From: CAXSEF01 sp964236535
GTDB lineage: Bacteria > Pseudomonadota > Alphaproteobacteria > Acetobacterales > Acetobacteraceae
Assembly: GCA_964236535.1 (NCBI GenBank)
Contig: CAXSEF010000130.1
Span: 1 to 7,390 of the forward strand
DNA: 7,390 nt
Reading direction: 5' to 3'
The notes below the pieces were generated by a model. It searched no databases. It was given only the letters and a program-made list of their open reading frames with translations, and was not told the origin of the DNA. Position 1 is the stretch's first letter. Each line of letters begins with the position of its first letter. Shown piece after piece: positions 1 to 6,065 of the stretch. Position numbers and translations under genes: made by a program.

Positions 1-81
1 GCCACCCTCTGCGTCTCTTGAATGACGAGTATACCTCTCGGCCTGGGTGAACGCCTTAAGACGACTAGGCTCTGATCATAG
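1..81. other. Left edge, no gene seen
   Basis: I see no coding frame, promoter or repeat that I can support in these bases downstream of the yaiI gene. Confidence 0.4.
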
Positions 82-143
82 GGACGCTCAAGGCTTGCCT
101 TGAGCGGAGCCCAGAGGCAGAGCCTCTGGCCTTGCTTGCTTCA
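82..143 (-). repeat. Two-hairpin GC-rich repeat, copy A (inside yaiI 3' end)
   Basis: Read on the minus strand it begins TGAAGCAAG (143-135). The first hairpin pairs CCAGAGGC with GCCTCTGG (129-122 and 118-111, loop 121-119). A GCTCCGC spacer follows, then a perfect ten-base palindrome pair CGCTCAAGGC/GCCTTGAGCG (106-97 and 94-85). The second stem contains the yaiI stop codon. The 40 bases at 102-141 match the reverse complement of 7161-7200 at 38 positions. The paired stems could help end transcription, but no T run follows. Confidence 0.8.
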
Positions 144-627
144 CCGCGCCTGCTCGAAATGCCGCCTGCACCGTGACATCCAGCGCACTCAGGAACCTGG
201 AGCGCGCTACCTTATCTAGCGGCGCCGGGCCCCCGGTCGCGATCCCGCTCTCCCGCATGTGGCGCGACACCTCCCGGCCCGCGAGCGCCGCACCGATGTT
301 GTCGTCCGACCATACCCGCCCGTTCGGCGCCAGCGCGCGCGCGCCCTGCGCCAGGCAACGCGACGCCAGCGGAATATCGGATGTCACGCACACGTCGAGG
401 CCGGTGACCCGCTCGGCGATCCAGTCATCGGCGATGTCTGCACCCTGGTCGACCACCACCATGCGCACGAAAGCGAGCCCCGGCGGGCGGATCGGCCGTG
501 AGCCATTCGAGACCACCACCACCCCAGCGCCCAGTCGGCCTGCCACCCGGTATACTTCCTCGCGCACCGGGCAGGCGTCCCCGTCGACATAGACCGTCAC
601 CACGGTGTGGTCGGGCGCGCCGTTCAC
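88..627 (-). CDS. YaiI/YqxD (UPF0178, DUF188) family protein
   Basis: The 179-aa product matches the YaiI/YqxD (UPF0178) family, a PIN-like fold with no settled function. Visible landmarks are YVDGDACPV (residues 13-21), the acidic D60-D64-D67-D68 cluster, TSD (82-84), PNGRVWSDDNIG (101-112) and DKVARSRFLSALD (138-150). The acidic residues could bind a metal ion. I chose the GTG at 627 because its GTGA overlaps the tyrA stop, as at the other junctions of this operon. GTG codons at 603 or 600, just before TVYVDGD, would give a product nearer the usual length of about 150 aa. Neither choice has a convincing ribosome binding site. Residues 163-179 and the stop are encoded by a palindromic repeat (82-143), so the tail is probably not ancestral. 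It is the last gene of the aromatic amino acid operon, but nothing in the sequence links it to that pathway. Confidence 0.88.
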   Translation of the reverse strand: MNGAPDHTVVTVYVDGDACPVREEVYRVAGRLGAGVVVVSNGSRPIRPPGLAFVRMVVVDQGADIADDWIAERVTGLDVCVTSDIPLASRCLAQGARALAPNGRVWSDDNIGAALAGREVSRHMRESGIATGGPAPLDKVARSRFLSALDVTVQAAFRAGAVKQARPEALPLGSAQGKP

Positions 628-1589
628 GCCTGGTTCATCTCGATCAGGCTGCGGCGGATCTCGCGCGAGCGCCGCACCTTCTCGGCGATGTAGTCGCCAT
701 CGCCCCAGCGCACTGCATGCGCCATCGCCTGCGCGTCCTCGGTGAAGCGCGCCAGCATTTCCAACAGCGCCTCGCGGTTGTTGAGGAAAATGTCGCGCCA
801 CATGGTCGGGTCGGACGCGGCAATGCGGGTGAAGTCACGGAACCCGGCGGCGGCGAACTTGAGCACCTCGTCTCGGGTTTCGCCTTCCAGGTCGTCGGCG
901 GTGCCGCAGATGGTGAAAGCGATCAGGTGCGGCAGGTGGCTGACCACCGCGACAACACGGTCGTGGTGCGCCGCCTCCATCACCTCGATCATGGTGCCAC
1001 AGCGCCGCCACAGCTCGGCCACCCGCGCCGTGGCGTCCGGATCGGTCCCAGCCGGCGGGGTGAGCAGGCACCAGCGCCCCTGGAACAGCGTCGCGAAGCC
1101 CGCATCCGGTCCGGAGTGCTCGGTGCCCGCCATCGGGTGGCCGGGCACGAAATGCACCCCGTCGGGCACCAGCGGCCCGACGTCGCGCAACACCGACTGC
1201 TTGGTCGAACCCACGTCCGTGAGCACGCAGCCTGGTGCCAGGTGGGCGGCGATGCGGGCGGCGATCTCACCGTACGCGCCCACCGGGGTGCACAGCATGA
1301 CGCAGTCGGCTCCGCGCACTGCCGTCGCCGGATCTGGTTCCACCCGGTCGGCGAGCCCCAGCGCCGCCACCCGGGCCAGCACGTTCGGCCGGTCGCAGGC
1401 GACGATCTCGGCAGCCAACTCGCGCCGTGCCATTCCCATTCGCGACACCGAGCTGCCGATCAGCCCCATCCCGATGACGACCAGCCGTCCGAACACCGGC
1501 GCCTGCGCGCCGAGGCTGGGCGGCACTTCGCCCTCGCGCCGGATCGGCGGCTCGACCATGCTGTCCGTTTGTGCCAGCGGCTCGCTCAC
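624..1589 (-). CDS. tyrA: Prephenate/arogenate (cyclohexadienyl) dehydrogenase
   Basis: This 321-aa protein belongs to the TyrA family. It oxidatively decarboxylates prephenate and/or arogenate in the cytoplasm, the tyrosine branch after chorismate mutase. An N-terminal Rossmann domain begins at about residue 35 with GMGLIGSS (40-47), the dinucleotide-binding turn, and D66 ends the next strand. The catalytic region has HPMAGTEHSG (151-160), with the family's active-site His at 151. The C-terminal dimerisation domain shows SHLPHLIAFT (217-226) and DFTRIAASDPTMW (252-264). No ACT domain follows, so ACT-type tyrosine feedback is unlikely. I chose the GTG at 1589 because it shares GTGA with the hisC stop. 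The ATG at 1559 would remove ten poorly conserved residues and cannot be excluded; neither start has a strong ribosome binding site. Whether prephenate, arogenate, NAD or NADP is preferred cannot be read from the sequence. Confidence 0.93.
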   Translation of the reverse strand: MSEPLAQTDSMVEPPIRREGEVPPSLGAQAPVFGRLVVIGMGLIGSSVSRMGMARRELAAEIVACDRPNVLARVAALGLADRVEPDPATAVRGADCVMLCTPVGAYGEIAARIAAHLAPGCVLTDVGSTKQSVLRDVGPLVPDGVHFVPGHPMAGTEHSGPDAGFATLFQGRWCLLTPPAGTDPDATARVAELWRRCGTMIEVMEAAHHDRVVAVVSHLPHLIAFTICGTADDLEGETRDEVLKFAAAGFRDFTRIAASDPTMWRDIFLNNREALLEMLARFTEDAQAMAHAVRWGDGDYIAEKVRRSREIRRSLIEMNQA

Positions 1590-2695
1590 CTGACTGCCGC
1601 CGCCGCCCGCACCTGCTCTGCCATGAAGCTCGCCAGCAGGTCGCCGGCCAGCTCGACCTCCTCCGCCGTGCCGATGGTGACCCGCAGGCACGACGGCAAG
1701 CCATACGACTGCACGTTGCGCACGATCACGCCGCGAGCCCGCAGGAACAGGTCGGCTGCGGCCGCGCGCTCCGGCGAGCCCATTTCCACCAGGACGAAGT
1801 TGCCCTGGCTCGGCCATACGCGCAGCCCCACCGCCTCCAGCGTTGCCGCAAGCACATCGCGCTGCCTCGTGTTGTGCGCGCGGCCTCGTTCAACCCAGCC
1901 CGGCTCCGCCAGGGCCGCAACTCCCGCCGCCAGCGCCAGCGCATTGACGTTGAACGGCGCCCGCAATCGGTTCAGCGCGTCGGCAATCGGTGTTGGCGCG
2001 TAAGCCCAGCCCAGCCGCACGCCGCCAAGACCAAAGATCTTGCTGAAGGTGCGCGTCATAACCGTGTTGTCTCCGGCGTCCACCAGGCCGGTGCCCGGGT
2101 CGTACTCCGGCGCGTCGACATACTCCGCATAGGCCGCATCCAGCACCAGGACCACGTCGGCCGGCAGTCCCGCACGCAGCCGGCGCACCTCCGTGTCAGG
2201 CAGCAGGCTCCCGGTCGGATTGTTCGGGTTGGCCAGGAACACCAACGTCGTGTCGGACGCCACCGCCGCCAGCAACGCGTCGACGTCGGCGCACAGCCCG
2301 CGTTCGCGAACCCGGGTCACGCGCATCCCCGCCGCCTGCCCTGCGATCGCGTAGATCGAGAAGCCGTGCTCGGTCATCAGCAGTCCGGTACCGCGCCCGC
2401 CGTAGATCGTGCACAGCCCGGCGAGCAGTTCGTCCGACCCGTTGCCGCACACGATCCGTTCGGGGTCGAGCTCCCAGCGCCCTGCGATCGCCTGGCGCAG
2501 CGCCGCCGCCGAGCCGTCCGGGTAACGTTGCGCGTCTGCCAGCGCCCGTTCCATCGCCGCGATCGCGGCGGGCGGTGGTCCAAACGCCCCCTCGTTCGAC
2601 GACAGCTTGACCACCCGGTTAACGCCGGGCAGCCGGGACTCGCCGCCCACATACGGCGCAACCGCCATGATCTCCGGCCGCGGCCGCGGGCTCAC
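1586..2695 (-). CDS. hisC: Histidinol-phosphate / aromatic aminotransferase (HisC type)
   Basis: This 369-aa protein is a fold-type I PLP aminotransferase of the HisC family. Landmarks in order are KLSSNEGAFGP (30-40), GNGSDELL (84-91), ANPNNPTG (155-162), D186 and Y189 in VLDAAYAEY (184-192), which contact the cofactor, RTFSKIFGLGGVRLGW (215-230) with K219 as the Schiff-base lysine, and the carboxylate-binding arginine in LRVTIG (R338). The length is normal for HisC. The start is a GTG at 2695 that overlaps the upstream TGA as GTGA; GGGGA lies six bases upstream and is the clearest ribosome binding site in this operon. The gene sits between chorismate mutase and TyrA, with no his genes nearby. 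This suggests transamination of prephenate or of phenylpyruvate/hydroxyphenylpyruvate, possibly alongside imidazoleacetol phosphate. The family is certain; the substrate is inferred from context. Confidence 0.93.
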   Translation of the reverse strand: MSPRPRPEIMAVAPYVGGESRLPGVNRVVKLSSNEGAFGPPPAAIAAMERALADAQRYPDGSAAALRQAIAGRWELDPERIVCGNGSDELLAGLCTIYGGRGTGLLMTEHGFSIYAIAGQAAGMRVTRVRERGLCADVDALLAAVASDTTLVFLANPNNPTGSLLPDTEVRRLRAGLPADVVLVLDAAYAEYVDAPEYDPGTGLVDAGDNTVMTRTFSKIFGLGGVRLGWAYAPTPIADALNRLRAPFNVNALALAAGVAALAEPGWVERGRAHNTRQRDVLAATLEAVGLRVWPSQGNFVLVEMGSPERAAAADLFLRARGVIVRNVQSYGLPSCLRVTIGTAEEVELAGDLLASFMAEQVRAAAAVR

Positions 2696-3633
2696 CTTGC
2701 GTCCCCATCCACGGTCGCACTGAACGGCCGGGCATAGGCGCCGAGCATCACCGGGCCGTGCCGCACGTCACCCAGTCCCAGCAGCGCCGGCGCCGACAGT
2801 CGCGAGTCGCTCTGCGCCACGAAACCCTCCACCTCGACCAGGGCACGGGCCACCGGGTCGCCGGAGTCGCGCCGCAGCAGCACCCGCCCGGTTGACAGTC
2901 CCGCAGTCGCCAGCGCGCCGCGCAGGCGCGCCCGGCTCACCTCTGGCGCCAACTCGAGCCCGAGCAGAGTGCAGTCGGCGCCGCTCGGATCCGGCGGTGC
3001 CGCCGCCACCACCAGCGCCTGCTCGGCGGGTGCGCCTTCCGGGCGTTCCAACCACAGCGGCAGCCGGGCGATGACCTGCAGCCGGTGCCCAGAGGCGCCC
3101 GGCCCGTTGCGGTGCAGCAGCCCGGTCCACCAAGCCGCCGCCTGCGGCTCGCCCTCATGCGGCAGCGGCACGACGGCAACGCTCGCCGTTCCCGCACGCA
3201 CCTCCCCGATCGCCTGCCCGACGCTGCCCCAGGCACGCAGCCGCACCAGCGCCCCGAACTGCTCGCGCGCGGTCGCCGACAGTGCGGCATCGCCCTGTGC
3301 CTGCCCGACCGCGACCGAGAACGGCCCCTGCATCGCGATCGTGCCCGACAACAGTTCCAGCCATACCCGCACCACCGCGGCGCGCGGGTAGGGGCCATCA
3401 TGGCGGGCCAGCAGCCGGCGCAGGATCTCGGCTTGTCGACCCATGCGCAGCTTGAGCGGACCCTTTGCAGTACTGGCGCTGATTTGCGTCACCACCGCTG
3501 CACGCCGGGCCAGCGTGTCGTGCAGCGCGTCGTCGAGCGCGTCCAGCTCCGCACGGAGCCGGGCCAGTTCCGCTTCCGGGCCGGCGATCGCGGCGTCAGG
3601 GTCTAGGGGCTGGGCCTGCAGGGAACTCGGCAT
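2692..3633 (-). CDS. AroQ chorismate mutase with degenerate prephenate-dehydratase-like and ACT-like tail
   Basis: This 313-aa protein starts with an AroQ-type chorismate mutase domain (about 20-105), which converts chorismate to prephenate. R27 and R44 align with Arg11 and Arg28 of the E. coli P-protein mutase. K57, R66/E69 and Q102 are plausible counterparts of the remaining active-site residues. Residues 105-215 (FSVAV, SVGQAIGEVRAGTASVAVVPLP, then WWTGLL) look like a reduced prephenate dehydratase domain. The Thr-Arg-Phe catalytic motif seems to be replaced by ARLP (189-192), so dehydratase activity is doubtful. Residues 222-305 (LLGLELAPEVSRARLRGAL, then VEVEGFVAQ) resemble an ACT regulatory domain. 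The ATG at 3633 is the only good start near the mutase domain; it has a weak GGA upstream. It is the first gene of the operon. The role as mutase is firm; the role of the tail is inference. Confidence 0.87.
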   Translation of the reverse strand: MPSSLQAQPLDPDAAIAGPEAELARLRAELDALDDALHDTLARRAAVVTQISASTAKGPLKLRMGRQAEILRRLLARHDGPYPRAAVVRVWLELLSGTIAMQGPFSVAVGQAQGDAALSATAREQFGALVRLRAWGSVGQAIGEVRAGTASVAVVPLPHEGEPQAAAWWTGLLHRNGPGASGHRLQVIARLPLWLERPEGAPAEQALVVAAAPPDPSGADCTLLGLELAPEVSRARLRGALATAGLSTGRVLLRRDSGDPVARALVEVEGFVAQSDSRLSAPALLGLGDVRHGPVMLGAYARPFSATVDGDAR

Positions 3634-3702
3634 CGCTGATCCAACGGGAGGCCGGAACAGATAGCGGATGCGTCCCGGCGTGAGAACCCTGTGGGGTGGG
3701 GC

Positions 3703-3762
3703 TGAAGCAAGCCAGACCGGACTCTGCCCGGACCCGCAAGGACCGGCGGTCCCTTGATCCCA
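3703..3762 (+). repeat. Two-hairpin GC-rich repeat, copy B
   Basis: The copy begins TGAAGCAAG, like copies A and C. The first hairpin pairs CCGG (3717-3720) with CCGG (3728-3731) around ACTCTGC. The second pairs GGACC (3740-3744) with GGTCC (3748-3752), extended by CAA/TTG across one bulged C. It ends in TTGATCCC. The layout of lead TGAAGCAAG, hairpin around CTCTGCC, GACCC spacer, second hairpin and TTG tail is the same as in copy C, although the stem bases differ. Confidence 0.65.
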
Positions 3763-3800
3763 TCCCCCCCGGGTGCACAACATGCATAGCCGGTGCCCAA

Positions 3801-3863
3801 GTGAAGTGGCCGGGGCCTCAGGTCCCAGACAGTTCCAGGGCAGAGCGCTGGGCCGTCCTTCAC
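3801..3863 (+). promoter_or_regulatory. Possible structured metX leader (three-way junction)
   Basis: GTGAAG (3801-3806) pairs with CTTCAC (3858-3863), and GGCC (3808-3811) with GGCC (3851-3854). Inside lie a hairpin, GGGGCC (3812-3817) with GGTCCC (3821-3826) closed by TCA, and a second, CAG (3836-3838) with CTG (3848-3850) plus GC/GC closed by AGA. A further stem pairs GGTTG (3878-3882) with CAACC (3891-3895) before the metX start. It does not match the SAM-II, SAM-I or SAH riboswitch cores as I know them. GC-rich DNA folds easily, so this is only a candidate. Confidence 0.25.
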
Positions 3864-3914
3864 GGGGCCAGGACTCCGGTTGCGCGCCGTCAACCCCCGT
3901 CCCATACACGCCGG

Positions 3915-5111
3915 ATGGACCAGACCGCCCCGCTCCCGGAGCCGTTCCCGGTGCCGTTGTCGGACGCTTCGCACAGCCGCGTCGTGTTCGAGGACGGCCT
4001 GTTGCTGGAATGCGGCGTGCACCTGCCGGAGCTGGTCGTGGCCTTCCGCACCTATGGCACGCTGAACCCGGCCGCAAGCAACGTGATCCTGGTATGCCAC
4101 GCCCTTACCGGCGACCAGTACGTGGCCGAAGTCCACCCGATCACCGGCCGACCGGGCTGGTGGAGCGCCGTCGTCGGTCCAGGCCTGCCGATCGACACCG
4201 ACCGCTTCTTCGTGGTCTGTGCCAACGTCCTTGGCGGCTGCATGGGCTCGACCGGCCCGCGCTCGCCGCGGCGGCACGGCGGCGATTCCTGGGGGACCGA
4301 ATTTCCCACCATTACGCTGCGCGACATTGTCGACGCGCAGCATCGTCTGATCAGATACCTGGGCATCAGGCGACTGTTCGCGGTTGTCGGCGGCTCGATG
4401 GGCGGCATGCAGGTGCTGCAATGGGCCGCGTCCTACCCCGAGCTGGTGTTCGCCGCTGTGCCGATCGCGACTGCCGCCTCGCACTCGGCGCAGAACATCG
4501 CCTTCAACGAGGTCAGCCGCCAGGCGATCTTCGCCGATCCGGACTGGCGGGGCGGCCACTACCGCGAGCACGGCTGCATTCCCGCACGCGGCCTCGCGGT
4601 CGCACGCATGATGGCGCACATCACCTATCTCTCCGAGCAGGCGCTGACCCGCAAGTTCGGCCGCCGCCTCAAGGAGCCTACGCCGGTCACCGGACCCTCG
4701 CGCGGCGGCGAGACGCCGCTCGGGCCGCTCAGCGACATGTTCGAGGTTGAGAGTTACCTGCGCCATCAGGGCAGCAGCTTCGTTCGCCGCTTCGACGCCA
4801 ACTCATACCTCAGCATCACCAGGGCAATGGACTATTTCGACCTCGCAGCCGACCATGACGGCAACCTTTCGCGGGCCTTTGCCGCCAGCCCGACCCGGTT
4901 CTGCGTGGTTTGCTTCTCCTCGGACTGGCTGTTCCCCACCGCTCAGTCGCGTCACCTGGCCCACGCGCTGAACCGCGCCGCGGTCAATGTCAGCTTCGTC
5001 GAAATCGAGAGCGACAAGGGCCACGACGCCTTCCTGCTCGACGAGCCCGACTTCCACCGGACCTTGGCCGGCTTCCTTGCGGGTGCGGCAGAGCGCGCGG
5101 GCCTCGGATGA
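3915..5111 (+). CDS. metX: Homoserine O-acyltransferase (MetX family)
   Basis: This 398-aa alpha/beta-hydrolase is the MetX family enzyme that acylates L-homoserine, the committed step of methionine synthesis in the cytoplasm. Key features are CHALTGD (61-67), NVLGGCMGSTGP (104-115), the nucleophile elbow GGSMGG with S161, then D337 in SSDWLFP (335-341) and H370 in DKGHDAFL (367-374), which complete the Ser-Asp-His triad. The length is normal for the family. The ATG at 3915 precedes the conserved FEDGLLLECG block by about 25 residues. The bases upstream (ACGCCGG) are a poor ribosome binding site. metX overlaps metW by four bases (ATGA), and the metX-metW pair is typical of proteobacteria. Most alphaproteobacterial homologues are annotated as acetyltransferases, but some MetX proteins use succinyl-CoA, and I cannot settle the acyl donor by eye. 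Confidence 0.95.
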   Translation: MDQTAPLPEPFPVPLSDASHSRVVFEDGLLLECGVHLPELVVAFRTYGTLNPAASNVILVCHALTGDQYVAEVHPITGRPGWWSAVVGPGLPIDTDRFFVVCANVLGGCMGSTGPRSPRRHGGDSWGTEFPTITLRDIVDAQHRLIRYLGIRRLFAVVGGSMGGMQVLQWAASYPELVFAAVPIATAASHSAQNIAFNEVSRQAIFADPDWRGGHYREHGCIPARGLAVARMMAHITYLSEQALTRKFGRRLKEPTPVTGPSRGGETPLGPLSDMFEVESYLRHQGSSFVRRFDANSYLSITRAMDYFDLAADHDGNLSRAFAASPTRFCVVCFSSDWLFPTAQSRHLAHALNRAAVNVSFVEIESDKGHDAFLLDEPDFHRTLAGFLAGAAERAGLG

Positions 5112-5776
5112 GCCGGAGCGCCACCGACTCCCGGCCGATCCAGTACGTCGCCAAGAACATGCGCGTCGACCTGCGCCTCATCGCCGAGATGATCGCGCCG
5201 CGCAGCCGCGTGCTCGACATCGGCAGCGGTGACGGGACGTTGATCGACCTGCTGTTCCGCGACCGCGGCTGCGACGCACGTGGCATCGAAATCGACATGG
5301 CGGAGGTGACGCGCTCGGTCGCGCATGGCCTGCCGGTGATGCAAGGCGACGCCGACAACGACCTCGCACACTACCCCGACGCGGCGTTCGACTACGTCGT
5401 GCTGTCGCGCACCCTGCAGGCAGTGGAAAAGCCGCGCGAGGTACTGCGCCAGATGCTGCGCATCGGCACCCGCGCGGTGGTTAGCTTCCCGAATTTCGGC
5501 CATTGGCAGGTGCGCTGGCAGTTGCTGCGCACCGGGCGCATGCCGATGACCGCAGGCTGGGACCGCGCCTGGTACGAGACGCCCAACATCCACCCTTGCA
5601 CGATTGCCGATTTCTTCGCGCTGTGCGAGCAGGAGGGCTATTCGGTCGAGCGCTGGCTTGCGGCCGACGAGGGTGTCAGGCGCGCGCCCTGGCGGCGCTC
5701 GGCCTGGCTCGCCAACCTGTTCGGCGAGCAGGCGCTGTTCGTGCTGCGCCGCGCCGGTCCCAGGTCCCCGGACTGA
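5108..5776 (+). CDS. metW: MetW, methionine biosynthesis methyltransferase-like protein
   Basis: This 222-aa protein is MetW, which is widely found next to MetX and supports homoserine acylation in proteobacteria that carry both. It has a class I SAM-dependent methyltransferase fold: motif I is VLDIGSGDGTLIDLL (35-49), the acidic residue after strand 2 is in GIEID (59-63), and QGDADNDL (79-86) and DYVVLSRTLQAV (95-106) follow. MetW-specific stretches are SFPNFGHWQVRWQLL (126-140), GRMPMT (143-148) and WYETPNIHPCTI (155-166). The ATG at 5108 overlaps the metX stop as ATGA, so the two are probably translationally coupled. No methyl acceptor is established for the family, as far as I know. The TGA stop is the first three bases of repeat copy C, so the exact C-terminus (after LFVLRRAGPRSPD) may reflect the repeat insertion. 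Confidence 0.95.
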   Translation: MSRSATDSRPIQYVAKNMRVDLRLIAEMIAPRSRVLDIGSGDGTLIDLLFRDRGCDARGIEIDMAEVTRSVAHGLPVMQGDADNDLAHYPDAAFDYVVLSRTLQAVEKPREVLRQMLRIGTRAVVSFPNFGHWQVRWQLLRTGRMPMTAGWDRAWYETPNIHPCTIADFFALCEQEGYSVERWLAADEGVRRAPWRRSAWLANLFGEQALFVLRRAGPRSPD

Positions 5777-5830
5777 AGCAAGGCGGGGCTTTGCCCAGAC
5801 TTACCGAAGGCCTGCGGCCTTTGAGAACCC
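5774..5830 (+). repeat. Two-hairpin GC-rich repeat, copy C (at metW stop)
   Basis: It begins TGAAGCAAGGC, of which TGA is the metW stop. Hairpin one is GGGC (5786-5789) with GCCC (5793-5796), loop TTT. Hairpin two is AAGGCC (5807-5812) with GGCCTT (5816-5821), loop TGC. It ends TTTGAGAACCC. The copy sits where a terminator for metXW would be expected, but no T run follows. Confidence 0.7.
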
Positions 5831-5835
5831 TTCGC

Positions 5836-5879
5836 CTAGAGCGTGGCCGCTTCAGGTAGATGAAACGATCACGCTCTAG
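5836..5879. repeat. CTAG-bordered 44-bp palindrome (possible miniature IS5-type element)
   Basis: Perfect ten-base arms CTAGAGCGTG (5836-5845) and CACGCTCTAG (5870-5879) enclose a second arm pair TTCA (5851-5854) and TGAA (5861-5864), with six bases in the centre. The five bases between the arms partly pair on each side, so the whole reads as a worn palindrome with arms near GAGCGTGATCGTTTCA. CTAG or TA at the ends fits the target duplications of IS5-family elements. A shortened relative lies at 7295-7318. Confidence 0.6.
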
Positions 5880-5896
5880 ACCCGTGTGTTGGCGCG

Positions 5897-5934
5897 AATA
5901 TGATCGTCCCAGGTGAAGCAGCCTGAAACGATCA
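5897..5934 (-). repeat. Palindromic repeat, left copy
   Basis: TGATCGT (5901-5907) pairs with ACGATCA (5928-5934), and CAGG (5910-5913) with CCTG (5922-5925) inside it. The reverse complement of 5897-5934 matches 7236-7273 at 30 of 38 positions by hand alignment, so the two copies face opposite ways. The sequence TGATCGTTTCA is shared with the arms of the 5836-5879 palindrome, which places them in one family. Confidence 0.6.
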
Positions 5935-5953
5935 CTTACTAGGCATGCGTTTC

Positions 5954-6005
5954 AGGCATTTGCCTTTGGCAGGGATCCAACGGCAGAGCTCCTGGCCTTG
6001 CCTGC
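5954..6005 (-). repeat. Two-hairpin GC-rich repeat, degraded copy D
   Basis: On the minus strand it reads GCAAGGCCAGGAGCTCTGCC, then GTTGGATCCCTGCC, then a small stem from AGGCA/TGCCT (plus strand 5954-5958 and 5961-5965). The order of elements is that of copies A and E, but the first stem is eroded. It lies between 49 and 112 bases upstream of the small acidic gene, so any promoter for that gene must lie in or beside it. Confidence 0.5.
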
Positions 6006-6065
6006 CTGGCCGCGCGCAACCCGCTGCCGCTCGATCTGTTCTGATCGTCGAAACGGGAGAGCCCC

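Larger units (their letters stand above)
3634..3914. promoter_or_regulatory. Divergent intergenic region between chorismate mutase and metX
   Basis: These 281 bases must hold the promoters for both operons, since the two start codons face away from each other. I could not assign a convincing -35/-10 pair on either strand. The left part contains a palindromic repeat (3703-3762), followed by a run of seven C just downstream. The right part (3801-3900) is rich in inverted repeats. No open frame here looks like a gene; the in-frame extensions of both neighbours are low-complexity and repeat-derived. Confidence 0.5.

Noticed and set aside
85..143. Tandem palindromes considered as a CRISPR-like or origin-like array
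   Set aside because: The units are unequal hairpins of a dispersed repeat, with no regular spacers and no neighbouring cas or replication gene.
498..2003. A 501-codon plus-strand open frame opposite tyrA and hisC
   Set aside because: It is antisense to two well-supported genes. Its translation is rich in Arg, His, Ala and Pro with no domain pattern, as expected from GC-rich codon bias.
1571..2737. A 388-codon plus-strand open frame opposite hisC
   Set aside because: It has low-complexity Arg/Gln/Val-rich translation and is antisense to a complete HisC with all catalytic motifs.
3841..3900. Resemblance to an SAH riboswitch (GAGCGCTG followed by GCCAGGACTC)
   Set aside because: The required outer stem does not form and the downstream pseudoknot strand is absent. 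SAH riboswitches normally control SAH recycling genes rather than metX.
3603..4766. A 387-codon minus-strand open frame opposite metX
   Set aside because: It mirrors the MetX coding frame, has no motif, and spans the intergenic repeat. It is a shadow of metX.
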